Position numbers and translations under genes: made by a program. Below are positions 45,039-51,880 of a DNA stretch of 64,000 nt, piece after piece (the first letter of the stretch is position 1; each line of letters starts with the position of its first letter). The DNA is from a virus. The DNA lies in the IMG/VR virus record IMGVR_UViG_3300037336_000025, positions 122,313-186,312 of that record. One strand, written 5' to 3'. A model generated the notes under the pieces. That model made no database searches and was not told the DNA's origin. It saw nothing but the letters and a program-made list of their open reading frames with translations.

Positions 45039-45068
45039 ATTATATGGTCGAGAATATAAGCAGGTCAA
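45039..45068 (-). promoter_or_regulatory. sigma70-type promoter for SGNH gene
   Basis: TTGACC, 18 bases, TATAAT on the minus strand. Confidence 0.6.
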
Positions 45069-45071
45069 TTT

Positions 45072-45686
45072 TTATTCTACCTTGACAATGTTTAATTCTT
45101 TAGTGCTGTCACCAATTGATCCTGTGGGCATGGTATTAAAGGCAATGGAGTACCGAAAATCATTATCGTTGTGTTCCACATGATGCAGCAGTTTGGAAGG
45201 GAATAGCAGCAGGTAGCCCGGCTTTATGGGCAATTTAAGCACCTGCCAAGTATGCTGATTTTTTGCATCCCACTGTACCACTGGCCTAAGTGTGAATAGA
45301 TCTTCTGTTTGGAGAGGATTGTGGAAATTCAAAGGAGCTCCGTCCGTTAGATAAAATACTCCACTCACATAACTATTGGGATGCTGATGAACCCGTATTG
45401 GCTCATCACGCCCCAGGGTATTACCCCACGAGCTTGTTACAGCCACTTGATCCACTAGATGTCCCTGCAAACTGACATATGCTTTTGATAACTGCTGGCA
45501 TTCTAGTTTAACCTCACGGAATACCGGAGCATCAAGTAATCGTTGCGTCACAGTCACAGCGCCATTGCCAGCGGGCTGTTCAATAGTTTTGTCCAGTGTG
45601 TTCACGTACTTCAAAGCTGCTGCAATATCCAAACTTTGAAGTTGTGCTACTCCTACCCAGGCACCGAAAATCGGTATCATCTGCAT
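45072..45686 (-). CDS. Putative 2OG-Fe(II) oxygenase
   Basis: 204 aa. SSWGNTLGRDEPIRVHQHPNSYVSGVFYL and the C-terminal PGYLLLFPSKLLHHVEHN with RYSIAFN are the motifs of the small 2OG-Fe(II) oxygenase group (H-x-H...H...R) frequent in marine T4-like phages. Start has AGAGGA upstream. A TATAAATA late box lies about 36 bases before the ATG. Confidence 0.85.
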   Translation of the reverse strand: MQMIPIFGAWVGVAQLQSLDIAAALKYVNTLDKTIEQPAGNGAVTVTQRLLDAPVFREVKLECQQLSKAYVSLQGHLVDQVAVTSSWGNTLGRDEPIRVHQHPNSYVSGVFYLTDGAPLNFHNPLQTEDLFTLRPVVQWDAKNQHTWQVLKLPIKPGYLLLFPSKLLHHVEHNDNDFRYSIAFNTMPTGSIGDSTKELNIVKVE

Positions 45687-45722
45687 TGCGATTCCTCTAA
45701 TTAAAACACTGTGTGCTGTGAA

Positions 45723-45730
45723 TATTTATA
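45723..45730 (-). promoter_or_regulatory. Late promoter for 2OG oxygenase
   Basis: Minus-strand TATAAATA, with a leader of about 31 bases to the expected ATG. Confidence 0.55.
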
Positions 45731-45844
45731 GTGTGTTCCCAGCACCAGGTTAAACTCTGGCCGGCACCCGCAGATCCAAGGCTGCGAAGCAGCAGCGAAG
45801 CGCAAAAATTTTTAAGCAAATTTTCTTACCAATATAGTAGCATA

Positions 45845-45967
45845 TTATGTCACCGAGGCCAGCGTGACAGATACTATACCACCGTAAGCCTGTTGATACA
45901 GTTCTGCTACTGCTCTCACACGGAATGTGAGCGTGTGTCCCCGTGCGGTGATTAGTGTATAGGTCAT
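45845..45967 (-). CDS. 40-aa protein, RAVAELY family
   Basis: MTYTLITARGHTLTFRVRAV then AELYQQAYGG, ending TLASVT. The pattern 'hydrophobic strand, Gly turn, F-x-I/V-R-A-x-AELY...GG' recurs in the 50-aa protein at 51461-51613, and such mini-proteins are common in aquatic T4-like phages as I recall. No clear Shine-Dalgarno. The surrounding 45731-46024 shows nothing else recognisable. Confidence 0.5.
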   Translation of the reverse strand: MTYTLITARGHTLTFRVRAVAELYQQAYGGIVSVTLASVT

Positions 45968-46024
45968 GCTAGTATATAGTGAAACAGAGTCTGCGGCAGA
46001 AAAAAAACGGCAGCAAATTTTTAC

Positions 46025-46032
46025 CGTAAATA
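46025..46032 (+). promoter_or_regulatory. Late promoter candidate
   Basis: CGTAAATA, 24 bases before the ATG at 46057, with AAAGGGA between. Confidence 0.45.
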
Positions 46033-46056
46033 CTGTACAAAGGGACTAGAAACTAT

Positions 46057-46479
46057 ATGAAACCACAACAGGTACTGCGAACCGCACTGATTGATACTTA
46101 TAGACAACATGGCTGGGAAATACCCAACAGCGTGATTGACTATGAATCTGAACTGTTTAGTCTATATATAGATAAACCTGACTTTGAACCTAAGCCCAGC
46201 TATGCAGAACAGTATATGACTATGAACACAGTGAGCGAAGCTAGAAGGTTGGCCGATTGCTGTTTCTTCACTCGATCAGTATTTCCCGATCTTAAACAGC
46301 ATAGAGGTATATCCAGTAGCTACTTTGTGGATATGGGACAGGGCTGCTATGACCGTGTGTACAAAGAAACTGGCTATGCAGTAATGTTAGTGATGCGTGA
46401 TCACTTTGAGTTTCTAGCAGAGTGCGCTTACACTGCTATACGCATGAACGGTGAGTTTAGATCGATGTGGGAAGACTGA
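46057..46479 (+). CDS. Protein of unknown function
   Basis: 140 aa. VSEARRLADCCFFTRSVFPDLKQHRG and SSYFVDMGQGCYDRVYKETGYAVML are its most ordered segments. No domain recognised. It is the only plus-strand gene between 44 and 55 kb. Confidence 0.65.
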   Translation: MKPQQVLRTALIDTYRQHGWEIPNSVIDYESELFSLYIDKPDFEPKPSYAEQYMTMNTVSEARRLADCCFFTRSVFPDLKQHRGISSSYFVDMGQGCYDRVYKETGYAVMLVMRDHFEFLAECAYTAIRMNGEFRSMWED

Positions 46480-46549
46480 AAAAGGGTTAGGCACAGTGAA
46501 AAAAATACAGCGCAGTTTTTTTAAAAGTGGGAAATCAATCCGGTAGCTG

Positions 46550-46816
46550 TTACACAGCGCCTCTCAGTATGCTCATGGTGATCTCTTGATCTGCTATGCG
46601 AAATACGTTATAACACTCTCTTCTAATGGCAGCTTGCGCGGGCTTGGGTCTACGACCACCTGCCGTGCTGGAAAGTGGCTGTAACTGTACGTTATTACTG
46701 TTAGCATATAGTTGCAGTATTCGAGCCAGGATGATTCTATTGTGTTCAGTGACGATACAGTGATCTCCCACTGTTAGAGCAACGCCGGCGATATCTTTGT
46801 GAGTTAGTGTGTACAT
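46550..46816 (-). CDS. Small protein of unknown function
   Basis: 88 aa. A beta-type N-terminal half (GDHCIVTEHNRIILARILQL) and a basic stretch GGRRPKPAQAA. No promoter or Shine-Dalgarno is clear. The interval 46817-46992 on both strands holds only low-complexity GGTGG/CCACC sequence and repeated GTGTATAC words. Confidence 0.5.
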   Translation of the reverse strand: MYTLTHKDIAGVALTVGDHCIVTEHNRIILARILQLYANSNNVQLQPLSSTAGGRRPKPAQAAIRRECYNVFRIADQEITMSILRGAV

Positions 46817-46992
46817 GTGTGCTTATACTAGAATGCAGTAGAAAAAGGCTGCAGGGTGTGAAAAAATAGAACAGCAAAAAATTGGGGTGGAGTACTTACG
46901 CTTTCGGGGTGGTGATCTGCTACCATACTGTTGTGTATACGCTACAGTACAGTGTGTATACCCCGACCACCACCATGACCCCACCGACCACC

Positions 46993-47214
46993 TCAACACC
47001 TCGGACTCTGATGGGGCAGGCATTTCGACAGGTGACCACAACACAGTTTGGTAGCTGCGTGATCCCAGTTAGGCAACTGATCGATCAACTGTGCGCTGCC
47101 TTTAGGATCCCAAGGTGCCACACGCGGGTCTACTACTGCACAGCCTGTAGCTAGTACTGTGCTAGCTGCTAGCAGCGTGGCTAATAGCAGCCTGCGCACT
47201 GTGTAAGTAATCAT
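46993..47214 (-). CDS. Small lipoprotein, possible spanin-like or envelope protein
   Basis: 73 aa. Signal peptide MITYTVRRLLLATLLAASTV with lipobox LATGC, so mature Cys is acylated and probably sorted to the outer membrane. The mature part VDPRVAPWDPKGSAQLIDQLPNW with CCGHL and HQSPRC is a pattern seen in other T4-like aquatic phages. It overlaps the upstream gene by 53 bases in another frame. An outer spanin role is possible but unproven. Confidence 0.72.
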   Translation of the reverse strand: MITYTVRRLLLATLLAASTVLATGCAVVDPRVAPWDPKGSAQLIDQLPNWDHAATKLCCGHLSKCLPHQSPRC

Positions 47215-47398
47215 CTAGTCCCTCCTCTTGTTCTGTTGAGTCAAGTGTAACCATCTGCATAAGGCTTAGACAGTCCTGCCGATCTCTATATGGTAGAGTC
47301 AGCACAAACTCTGTGACCTTGGTCATGCTGGGCAGTGCCCACATCACTTCCATAAGAGCTTTCTGCTTGTGGGTCAAGCCCTCTATAGTTAGGCTCAT
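47162..47398 (-). CDS. Small protein of unknown function
   Basis: 78 aa. LTIEGLTHKQKALMEVMWAL and FVLTLPYRDRQDCLSLM, a helical pattern I associate with small early proteins of aquatic T4-like phages. Overlaps neighbours on both sides. Transcribed from the promoter at 47528. Confidence 0.65.
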   Translation of the reverse strand: MSLTIEGLTHKQKALMEVMWALPSMTKVTEFVLTLPYRDRQDCLSLMQMVTLDSTEQEEGLDDYLHSAQAAISHAASS

Positions 47399-47499
47399 AG
47401 TACATCCTTAACTACTAACTGTTCTAGTACTAGTGCAATAGCCATCACAGTTAAGAACAGCCATAAGGGCCAAGTAGAGTAAAAAGCTTCTAGTAACAT
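47395..47499 (-). CDS. 34-aa single-pass membrane protein
   Basis: MLLEAFYSTWPLWLFLTVMA then IALVLEQLVVKDVL: one membrane helix of about 20 residues. The start at 47499 follows ACGGAAT and lies downstream of the promoter; the longer frame reads through the promoter and is not used. Overlaps the next gene by four bases. Confidence 0.65.
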   Translation of the reverse strand: MLLEAFYSTWPLWLFLTVMAIALVLEQLVVKDVL

Positions 47500-47527
47500 G
47501 TCAATTCCGTTGTGTCTGTATGTGTTA

Positions 47528-47556
47528 ATTATAGCAGCTTTTGGATCACATGTCAA
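47528..47556 (-). promoter_or_regulatory. Early sigma70 promoter 1
   Basis: TTGACA, 17 bases, TATAAT (minus). Serves the 34-aa membrane protein and the lipoprotein operon. Confidence 0.88.
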
Positions 47557-47911
47557 CCAATTTTCGGATCCGTTGTGCGGTATCTGCAGGGGTGTCACTG
47601 GGTACTGTCAGTATAAATCCGCCGTAGTCTACGAAATCGGCACTCTTGAACTCTAGGTCAATGCCCATGTTTCTAAACACTTGATTCACGCTCTTCAGTG
47701 TTTCATTGACCGCTACCAAGGCTAGATCGTAGTCGACATCTTCCACTTCTGTGAACTGGCTGAGGATTGAGTCTAGGCTCATCTCACCTTCATTCATGAC
47801 CAGTAGCTTGTCCATGGCCCGGTTAAGGGTTTCGTTCTGGTAGTCTTCTAGGTAATCGCCTAAGGCATTTGTGTTTATCTCAGCTAGTGCATTCTTTTCT
47901 TTACGCATCAT
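47546..47911 (-). CDS. Protein of unknown function
   Basis: 121 aa. Helical and acidic in the middle (MNEGEMSLDSILSQFTEVED), with a C-terminal FVDYGGFILTVPSDTP. No motif recognised. The last codons contain the -35 box of the next promoter. Start follows AGGAGAACTAA. Confidence 0.7.
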   Translation of the reverse strand: MMRKEKNALAEINTNALGDYLEDYQNETLNRAMDKLLVMNEGEMSLDSILSQFTEVEDVDYDLALVAVNETLKSVNQVFRNMGIDLEFKSADFVDYGGFILTVPSDTPADTAQRIRKLVDM

Positions 47912-47941
47912 TTAGTTCTCCTAGTGTGTTGCTAAGTGTAT

Positions 47942-47970
47942 ATTATAGCACAGTTTGGACGACCTGTCAA
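47942..47970 (-). promoter_or_regulatory. Early sigma70 promoter 2
   Basis: TTGACA, 17 bases, TATAAT (minus) for the gene starting at 47911. Confidence 0.88.
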
Positions 47971-47996
47971 TCTGTCACTTGCCTGAGATCATGCGT

Positions 47997-48320
47997 TCAA
48001 CCATTGCTTGCCAAGTGTTTGCAGGCACCTCGGAAAGTGAACCCGGGACAGTTGCATGTTTGTGCGTCCGGGTCGACTGTGTATTCTTTGCCATTGCTGC
48101 CTTTGACTGTGATTGCATTTGATTCTTTCTTTGTGTGTTTGAATGGGTTTGGTTTAACTGCTTCGAACTTGCGTCCGCTCTTGCTAAACCCTTTGATTGG
48201 GTTCTTAAAGTAGAAAGGCTCGGTGTCGCCCTTCTTGATATAGCTGACTAGATTGTTACCATCCAGTAGATATATGTGTGCGGGGAACAGTCCCCCAGTG
48301 ATCTCACGTACTGCTTCCAT
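47997..48320 (-). CDS. SWIM-type zinc-finger protein
   Basis: 107 aa. The C-terminal YTVDPDAQTCNCPGFTFRG with ACKH gives C-x-C...C-x-H, the SWIM zinc-finger pattern that binds nucleic acid or protein. The start overlaps the stop of an 11-codon upstream ORF (TAATG), so translation may depend on re-initiation. Confidence 0.7.
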   Translation of the reverse strand: MEAVREITGGLFPAHIYLLDGNNLVSYIKKGDTEPFYFKNPIKGFSKSGRKFEAVKPNPFKHTKKESNAITVKGSNGKEYTVDPDAQTCNCPGFTFRGACKHLASNG

Positions 48321-48355
48321 TAGCCCAGCATCTCGATCAGTTCTTTAACTTGCAT
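48320..48355 (-). CDS. 11-aa upstream ORF (leader peptide)
   Basis: MQVKELIEMLG, with AGGAGCGAACC directly before its ATG, the standard early Shine-Dalgarno of this region. Its stop overlaps the ATG of the zinc-finger gene. It looks like a truncated start of a longer family or a coupling leader. Confidence 0.5.
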   Translation of the reverse strand: MQVKELIEMLG

Positions 48356-48389
48356 GGTTCGCTCCTAGTGTGTTGCTGTTTAAGTATTA

Positions 48390-48418
48390 ATTATAACACT
48401 CTCTGTCCAAACTGTCAA
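48390..48418 (-). promoter_or_regulatory. Early sigma70 promoter 3
   Basis: TTGACA, 17 bases, TATAAT (minus). The stop codon of the gene at 48415 is the TGA inside TTGACA. Confidence 0.88.
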
Positions 48419-48642
48419 CCCCAAGCTCGCAATAACCCTGCAGCTCCTATGGTTAATGCTACACCATTAACTATCATCTGCGGCCGGTTGTGCACACGCA
48501 GATTCCACGTCAAGTAGCAGGCACCTCCACCTAAGCCTGCCACAATGTTCCAAGGATGTTGCTCCGGAAAAAAGCTCATCAGCACGTACATTGTTACTAG
48601 GAATACAGTGCCCGTCCATTGCAGTGTATTGTTTAAGTTCAT
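48415..48642 (-). CDS. Small membrane protein
   Basis: 75 aa with two or three membrane helices (TGTVFLVTMYVLMSFF; IVAGLGGGACYLTW; VNGVALTIGAAGLL). Start overlaps the stop of a 12-codon ORF (ATGA). Unknown function; perhaps host envelope interference early in infection. Confidence 0.65.
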   Translation of the reverse strand: MNLNNTLQWTGTVFLVTMYVLMSFFPEQHPWNIVAGLGGGACYLTWNLRVHNRPQMIVNGVALTIGAAGLLRAWG

Positions 48643-48677
48643 CTATAACCCTTTACGCAGGTACAGTATTTTTGCAT
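48639..48677 (-). CDS. 12-aa upstream ORF (leader peptide)
   Basis: MQKYCTCVKGYR preceded by GAAGGACTTAAA. Stop overlaps the start of the membrane protein gene. Second case of this arrangement within 300 bases. Confidence 0.5.
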   Translation of the reverse strand: MQKYCTCVKGYR

Positions 48678-48712
48678 TTTAAGTCCTTCTGTGTGTTGCT
48701 TTGTATGTGTTT

Positions 48713-48741
48713 ATTATAGCGCACTTTAGCCAATTTGTCAA
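48713..48741 (-). promoter_or_regulatory. Early sigma70 promoter 4
   Basis: TTGACA, 17 bases, TATAAT (minus). Confidence 0.85.
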
Positions 48742-48765
48742 GTGCGCTATGTATAACCCTACACT

Positions 48766-49017
48766 TTAGTCAACTATTTGCACGCTTGTAGTACGCAGTG
48801 CTTGTTGCGCAAAAGCCACAACACGTTGCAGTTCCTCATTTAAGTTTTCTGCACTTAAATCTCCACTTACATAATTGCATTTTGCTTGTGTAGGGAATAC
48901 ATACTTAACCTCGTCGCCTACAAATTTCTTGTGTACGTTAAAAGCAAACTGTGCTTTATATGTGTTTAGTTTTTTGTTTTTAACTAGTTTAACGTAAGCA
49001 ATACAAGCTGTGTACAT
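48766..49017 (-). CDS. Small protein of unknown function
   Basis: 83 aa. Beta-type start (YTACIAYVKLVKNKKLNTYKA) and a C-terminal helix (NLNEELQRVVAFAQQAL). Start follows AAAGGAAACACA. Confidence 0.65.
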   Translation of the reverse strand: MYTACIAYVKLVKNKKLNTYKAQFAFNVHKKFVGDEVKYVFPTQAKCNYVSGDLSAENLNEELQRVVAFAQQALRTTSVQIVD

Positions 49018-49046
49018 TGTGTTTCCTTTTTAGTGTGTATGCATGT

Positions 49047-49075
49047 ATTATAGCGTACTCTAGCCAAACTGTCAA
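49047..49075 (-). promoter_or_regulatory. Early sigma70 promoter 5
   Basis: TTGACA, 17 bases, TATAAT (minus). Confidence 0.85.
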
Positions 49076-49107
49076 CCAAAATGTTTACAACCCTGCGGCC
49101 TGTAGGG

Positions 49108-49497
49108 TTATTCTTTGATATAAGCAGCACCGTCCTCTTCGGTAAGTTGCAGTCGGGCGCCCTGGGGAAATTGGCTGATCAGTCGAGCCATAAGGGCTTC
49201 ACGATCCGAGCCCTGTCCGATGAACTCGCCGGTGTCTTTACGGTAAGCGAACAATTGGTCTTCGTCCTGTTCGATACGGATATGGATAGCATCTGGCTCC
49301 AATGCAGGATCTAGTTCTTCCCCAGCTTCTTCAGCCATCTCTCGAGCCAACCCCCTCAGCTCTTCCTCTGAAACATTAAGGCGCTCCAGCATTTCGCTAA
49401 AGACTCCACTGTGGAATCGTTCACTGACCTTCCAGGTAACTGCCGCACTGATGGCGCCACAGACTGCACATAGAAAAATCACTTCAATATCTGACAT
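49108..49497 (-). CDS. Membrane-anchored acidic protein
   Basis: 129 aa. One N-terminal membrane helix (VIFLCAVCGAISAAVTW) then an acidic soluble domain (EEELRGLAREMAEEAGEELDP). It has no promoter of its own and begins just after a terminator, so expression depends on readthrough. Higher G+C than the left half of the window. Confidence 0.65.
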   Translation of the reverse strand: MSDIEVIFLCAVCGAISAAVTWKVSERFHSGVFSEMLERLNVSEEELRGLAREMAEEAGEELDPALEPDAIHIRIEQDEDQLFAYRKDTGEFIGQGSDREALMARLISQFPQGARLQLTEEDGAAYIKE

Positions 49498-49508
49498 ACC
49501 TTACCCTT

Positions 49509-49536
49509 AAAAAAAGACCCCAGGATCTCTCCTGAG
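49509..49536 (-). terminator. Terminator, minus strand
   Basis: Stem CCTCAGGA/TCCTGGGG with loop GAGA, then a run of T. Confidence 0.75.
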
Positions 49537-49571
49537 GCCGTGAGTTGCTGCCTAATCCGGGAGCGAATCGT

Positions 49572-49877
49572 TTAGGCCGGCACTGCTTCTGTCATCTCGA
49601 CAGTAGCTTCTTCTTGTGAACCCGTAAATGGATTCTTCTTTACCACGTAGGCAACTGCTGCTGTGATAGCCGCGTTGTCTTTGCCGTACTGGGTGGCGAT
49701 CAAGTGCTGAGCGATTTCAGTCTTGGTCATTGCGTGTGGAAGATCGATCAACTGGACATCAGTGTGGCCGTTCTTGGCCAGGATCTTGACACGCATTGTG
49801 TCGTTAGCAAATCGGATTTTAGTTTTACCTGCCAGCGTTGAAACACCTGCAACTGCGAAAGTCTTGTTAGTAGCCAT
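49572..49877 (-). CDS. Small conserved phage protein
   Basis: 101 aa. TFAVAGVSTLAGKTKIRFAND and VKILAKNGHTDVQLIDLP, then a helix and ending EEATVEMTEAVPA. Unknown function; expressed alone (promoter and terminator on either side), with a palindrome over its transcription start. Confidence 0.68.
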   Translation of the reverse strand: MATNKTFAVAGVSTLAGKTKIRFANDTMRVKILAKNGHTDVQLIDLPHAMTKTEIAQHLIATQYGKDNAAITAAVAYVVKKNPFTGSQEEATVEMTEAVPA

Positions 49878-49903
49878 TTTAAAATTTCCTTCTGTGTGTG
49901 TAA

Positions 49904-49917
49904 TGTCGATATCGACA
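49904..49917. promoter_or_regulatory. 14-bp palindrome at transcription start (possible operator)
   Basis: TGTCGATATCGACA is a perfect inverted repeat four bases downstream of the -10 box of the next promoter, covering the expected start site. Confidence 0.5.
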
Positions 49918-49921
49918 GTTA

Positions 49922-49950
49922 ATTATAACATCTTCTAACCAATGTGTCAA
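49922..49950 (-). promoter_or_regulatory. Early sigma70 promoter 6
   Basis: TTGACA, 17 bases, TATAAT (minus). Confidence 0.85.
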
Positions 49951-49958
49951 CCAATCAT

Positions 49959-50135
49959 TTATCCAATTCGTTGGACTTGAATAGTGACACTTTCCTTCTC
50001 GTCTAGGGCGGTGATGAACTCATCGTCATAAACCAGATCCTGCATACTCAAGTCAATCATCTCTTCGACTCGAGCTTCGTCCGCGACACCGTTTCCGGCA
50101 CACTGGACTTCAAATGTAAATTTAATCGTTCTCAT
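49959..50135 (-). CDS. 58-aa acidic protein
   Basis: MRTIKFTFEVQCAGNGV then an acidic helix (EARVEEMIDLSMQDLVYDDE) and VTIQVQRIG. The ATG at 50135 overlaps the upstream gene by 14 bases; the longer frame is out-of-frame sequence of that gene. Confidence 0.6.
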   Translation of the reverse strand: MRTIKFTFEVQCAGNGVADEARVEEMIDLSMQDLVYDDEFITALDEKESVTIQVQRIG

Positions 50136-50739
50136 TGGCAGTAGCTCCATCTTTGATCCACTCTGTGAGCTCTTCCTCTTCGTAGACTTCTTCGTATTCG
50201 GCCATGCTGCCGCTGATATCAAACATGTCATCAAGCTCATCGCCAATGGCAGCTCGCACAGTGTCCGCCTTCTCACCACCGTATTCATACAGGTCGTCAC
50301 ATCCATCTTCCCACTTGCCCACATAGGCCATGCCGGGTTCGTAGTAGTAAAGGGTGACTTCAAAGCCTTGCTCTATCAGTGCTTCACAGACTGCAATGGG
50401 CGGGCTCCAAGCTGAATCAAAGGTGCCGTTAAATCCGAGACCATCACTGTCGATCTCAACACTGTCACTCGTCACATCCCACTTGGTTCCCCACTCGGAC
50501 ACATTGAAGTCATACCAATTGCTGTAGCCATACTTCTCGAGGTTGGCAGCGGTCTTTGCTTCAAGCGCAGCCTGCTCTACAGGATCACCTAGGTGGCCTG
50601 ATGTAGTATCAAGTAGCTCTGCAGGGCACGGAACTACCGCTTGGCAAAGACCACCATTACTAAATGCATCTGCAAGTCGCTGGATCTCTGATTGCTGACC
50701 ACCACGGACTGTAATTTGATTTTGGCACCAATTTGGCAT
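50122..50739 (-). CDS. YubB/DUF1281-like protein
   Basis: 205 aa. The start MPNWCQNQITVRG is diagnostic of the YubB ferredoxin-like family found in plasmids and phages; then WYDFNVSEWGTKWDV and FDSAWSPPIAVCEAL. Its C-terminus is acidic. Function not known. Start follows AAGGAGCGAAC. Confidence 0.75.
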   Translation of the reverse strand: MPNWCQNQITVRGGQQSEIQRLADAFSNGGLCQAVVPCPAELLDTTSGHLGDPVEQAALEAKTAANLEKYGYSNWYDFNVSEWGTKWDVTSDSVEIDSDGLGFNGTFDSAWSPPIAVCEALIEQGFEVTLYYYEPGMAYVGKWEDGCDDLYEYGGEKADTVRAAIGDELDDMFDISGSMAEYEEVYEEEELTEWIKDGATANEND

Positions 50740-50748
50740 GTTCGCTCC

Positions 50749-50940
50749 TTATGTTTCAGTATTAGACAATTGTTCTTCTATCTTGCTTATGAACAACAGC
50801 TCTGCTCGCTGTGCCGCACCCTCGAAAAGCTGACCAATTATACGATATGTCTTTGCCGCGTTCATCTCTGTGACCTCTCCGGCATTGAGAGTTTTCATTG
50901 CTTGGCTGATCCACTTGTACTCTGTAGTGGTAAGCATCAC
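50749..50940 (-). CDS. Small protein of unknown function
   Basis: 63 aa, helical (EYKWISQAMKTLNAG; LFEGAAQRAELLFISKIEEQL). Overlaps the upstream gene by four bases (ATGA). Confidence 0.6.
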   Translation of the reverse strand: MMLTTTEYKWISQAMKTLNAGEVTEMNAAKTYRIIGQLFEGAAQRAELLFISKIEEQLSNTET

Positions 50941-51137
50941 GCCACCACCTTTGTAACTACTCTCTGCATACTGTCTTGGAAGATTTTCTGCTGTTTCTTG
51001 GTCAACTGGCCGAACATATCAACACACATACTCTCGAAGTAACCTGCGGTATAAGCATGTGAGTATTCAGCTTCTTTACATGCTGCGAACTCTTTCAGTG
51101 TCTTTCTGAACTCTTGCTGTGCTGTGCTTGAAAACAT
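50937..51137 (-). CDS. Small protein of unknown function
   Basis: 66 aa, helical with Cys at 20 and 38 (EFRKTLKEFAACKEAEYSHA; FGQLTKKQQKIFQDSMQRVV). First gene of the operon 51137-49959. Confidence 0.6.
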   Translation of the reverse strand: MFSSTAQQEFRKTLKEFAACKEAEYSHAYTAGYFESMCVDMFGQLTKKQQKIFQDSMQRVVTKVVA

Positions 51138-51166
51138 TTGCGTTCCTTTTGTGTCTGTATGTGTAT

Positions 51167-51195
51167 ATTATACAACCAATCTGCCAATCTGTCAA
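51167..51195 (-). promoter_or_regulatory. Early sigma70 promoter 7
   Basis: TTGACA, 17 bases, TATAAT (minus). Confidence 0.86.
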
Positions 51196-51211
51196 CCAAA
51201 ATCTTTAACAA

Positions 51212-51421
51212 TCAGCAGGTATAAAATGATCGCTCTTCGTCCTCTTCCTCTTCCTCTTCTTCTTCTTCTTCCTCTTCTTCTTCCAGGATGTCATTCGAAC
51301 GCATCATATCGGCCACATCGTCTTCGCTCATGTAGCACAGCGCCATCTCTGCCACAGCCTGTGCGCTGATCGAGCCTTTGTCCATCATGGCCAATAATTT
51401 AGTAGTTGCTTCACGTGTCAT
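51212..51421 (-). CDS. Small protein with poly-Glu tract
   Basis: 69 aa. A helical N-terminus (TTKLLAMMDKGSISAQAVAEM) and a run of 14 Glu encoded by mixed GAA/GAG. The tract may vary in length between isolates. DNA-mimic or chaperone-like behaviour is speculation. Start follows AAAAGGAACGCAAA. Confidence 0.62.
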   Translation of the reverse strand: MTREATTKLLAMMDKGSISAQAVAEMALCYMSEDDVADMMRSNDILEEEEEEEEEEEEEEDEERSFYTC

Positions 51422-51451
51422 TTTGCGTTCCTTTTGTGTCTGTATGTGTAT

Positions 51452-51480
51452 ATTATACGATCAAGCAGCCAATCTGTCAA
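51452..51480 (-). promoter_or_regulatory. Early sigma70 promoter 8
   Basis: TTGACA, 17 bases, TATAAT (minus), lying over the 3' end of the gene at 51461. Confidence 0.86.
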
Positions 51481-51613
51481 CCAATTTGTCAACTAAGATC
51501 AACTGTGGCTTTCCTACAACACGACCGCCTTTGTTGCTGGCGTAGAGCTCTGCTATTGCACGAATGTAGAACTGCTCCACAGTTCCGTTTGGATAGACTA
51601 CCGTGTATTCCAT
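51461..51613 (-). CDS. 50-aa protein, RAIAELY family
   Basis: MEYTVVYPNGTVEQFYIRAI then AELYASNKGG. Same layout as the 40-aa protein at 45845-45967. Its ATG overlaps the stop of the upstream gene (TAATG), and its last ten codons coincide with the next promoter. Confidence 0.6.
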   Translation of the reverse strand: MEYTVVYPNGTVEQFYIRAIAELYASNKGGRVVGKPQLILVDKLVDRLAA

Positions 51614-51816
51614 TATGCCTTCTTCATCATTCGCATCAGTTCATTGTGCAGGTAATCAACTTCATCCTGCGGCACATAGAAGTCACTACGAGGATCATAG
51701 TATGCACCCTCTTTGACATCGTAGTAGAGTGGGCGGCCGCCAATGTTAAACGGTCCTTCTAGTCCCTTGCGGGCAGTGTAACCTTGAAGCACATCGTTGA
51801 CTATTCTGTAACCCAT
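51613..51816 (-). CDS. Small protein of unknown function
   Basis: 67 aa. MGYRIVNDVLQGYTARKG, a Tyr/Gly-rich middle (GGRPLYYDVKEGAYYDP), ending in a Met/Lys helix. The ATG at 51816 has AAGGAGAGCGAG before it; the longer frame would read through the promoter. Confidence 0.65.
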   Translation of the reverse strand: MGYRIVNDVLQGYTARKGLEGPFNIGGRPLYYDVKEGAYYDPRSDFYVPQDEVDYLHNELMRMMKKA

Positions 51817-51846
51817 CTCGCTCTCCTTGTTGCTGTCTATGTGTTT

Positions 51847-51875
51847 ATTATAGCGCCTTTTGGACAACCTGTCAA
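51847..51875 (-). promoter_or_regulatory. Early sigma70 promoter 9
   Basis: TTGACA, 17 bases, TATAAT (minus). Confidence 0.88.
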
Positions 51876-51880
51876 CCAAT

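Noticed and set aside
45731-45955. 74-codon plus-strand frame
   Set aside because: No start signal and no protein-like pattern; the minus strand of the same stretch holds the better-supported 40-aa gene.
46882-47154. 90-codon plus-strand frame
   Set aside because: It lies antisense to the lipoprotein gene, which has a clear signal peptide and lipobox.
51484-51489. Second TTGACA just upstream of promoter 8
   Set aside because: No -10 box at a suitable distance; it belongs to the coding sequence of the 50-aa gene.
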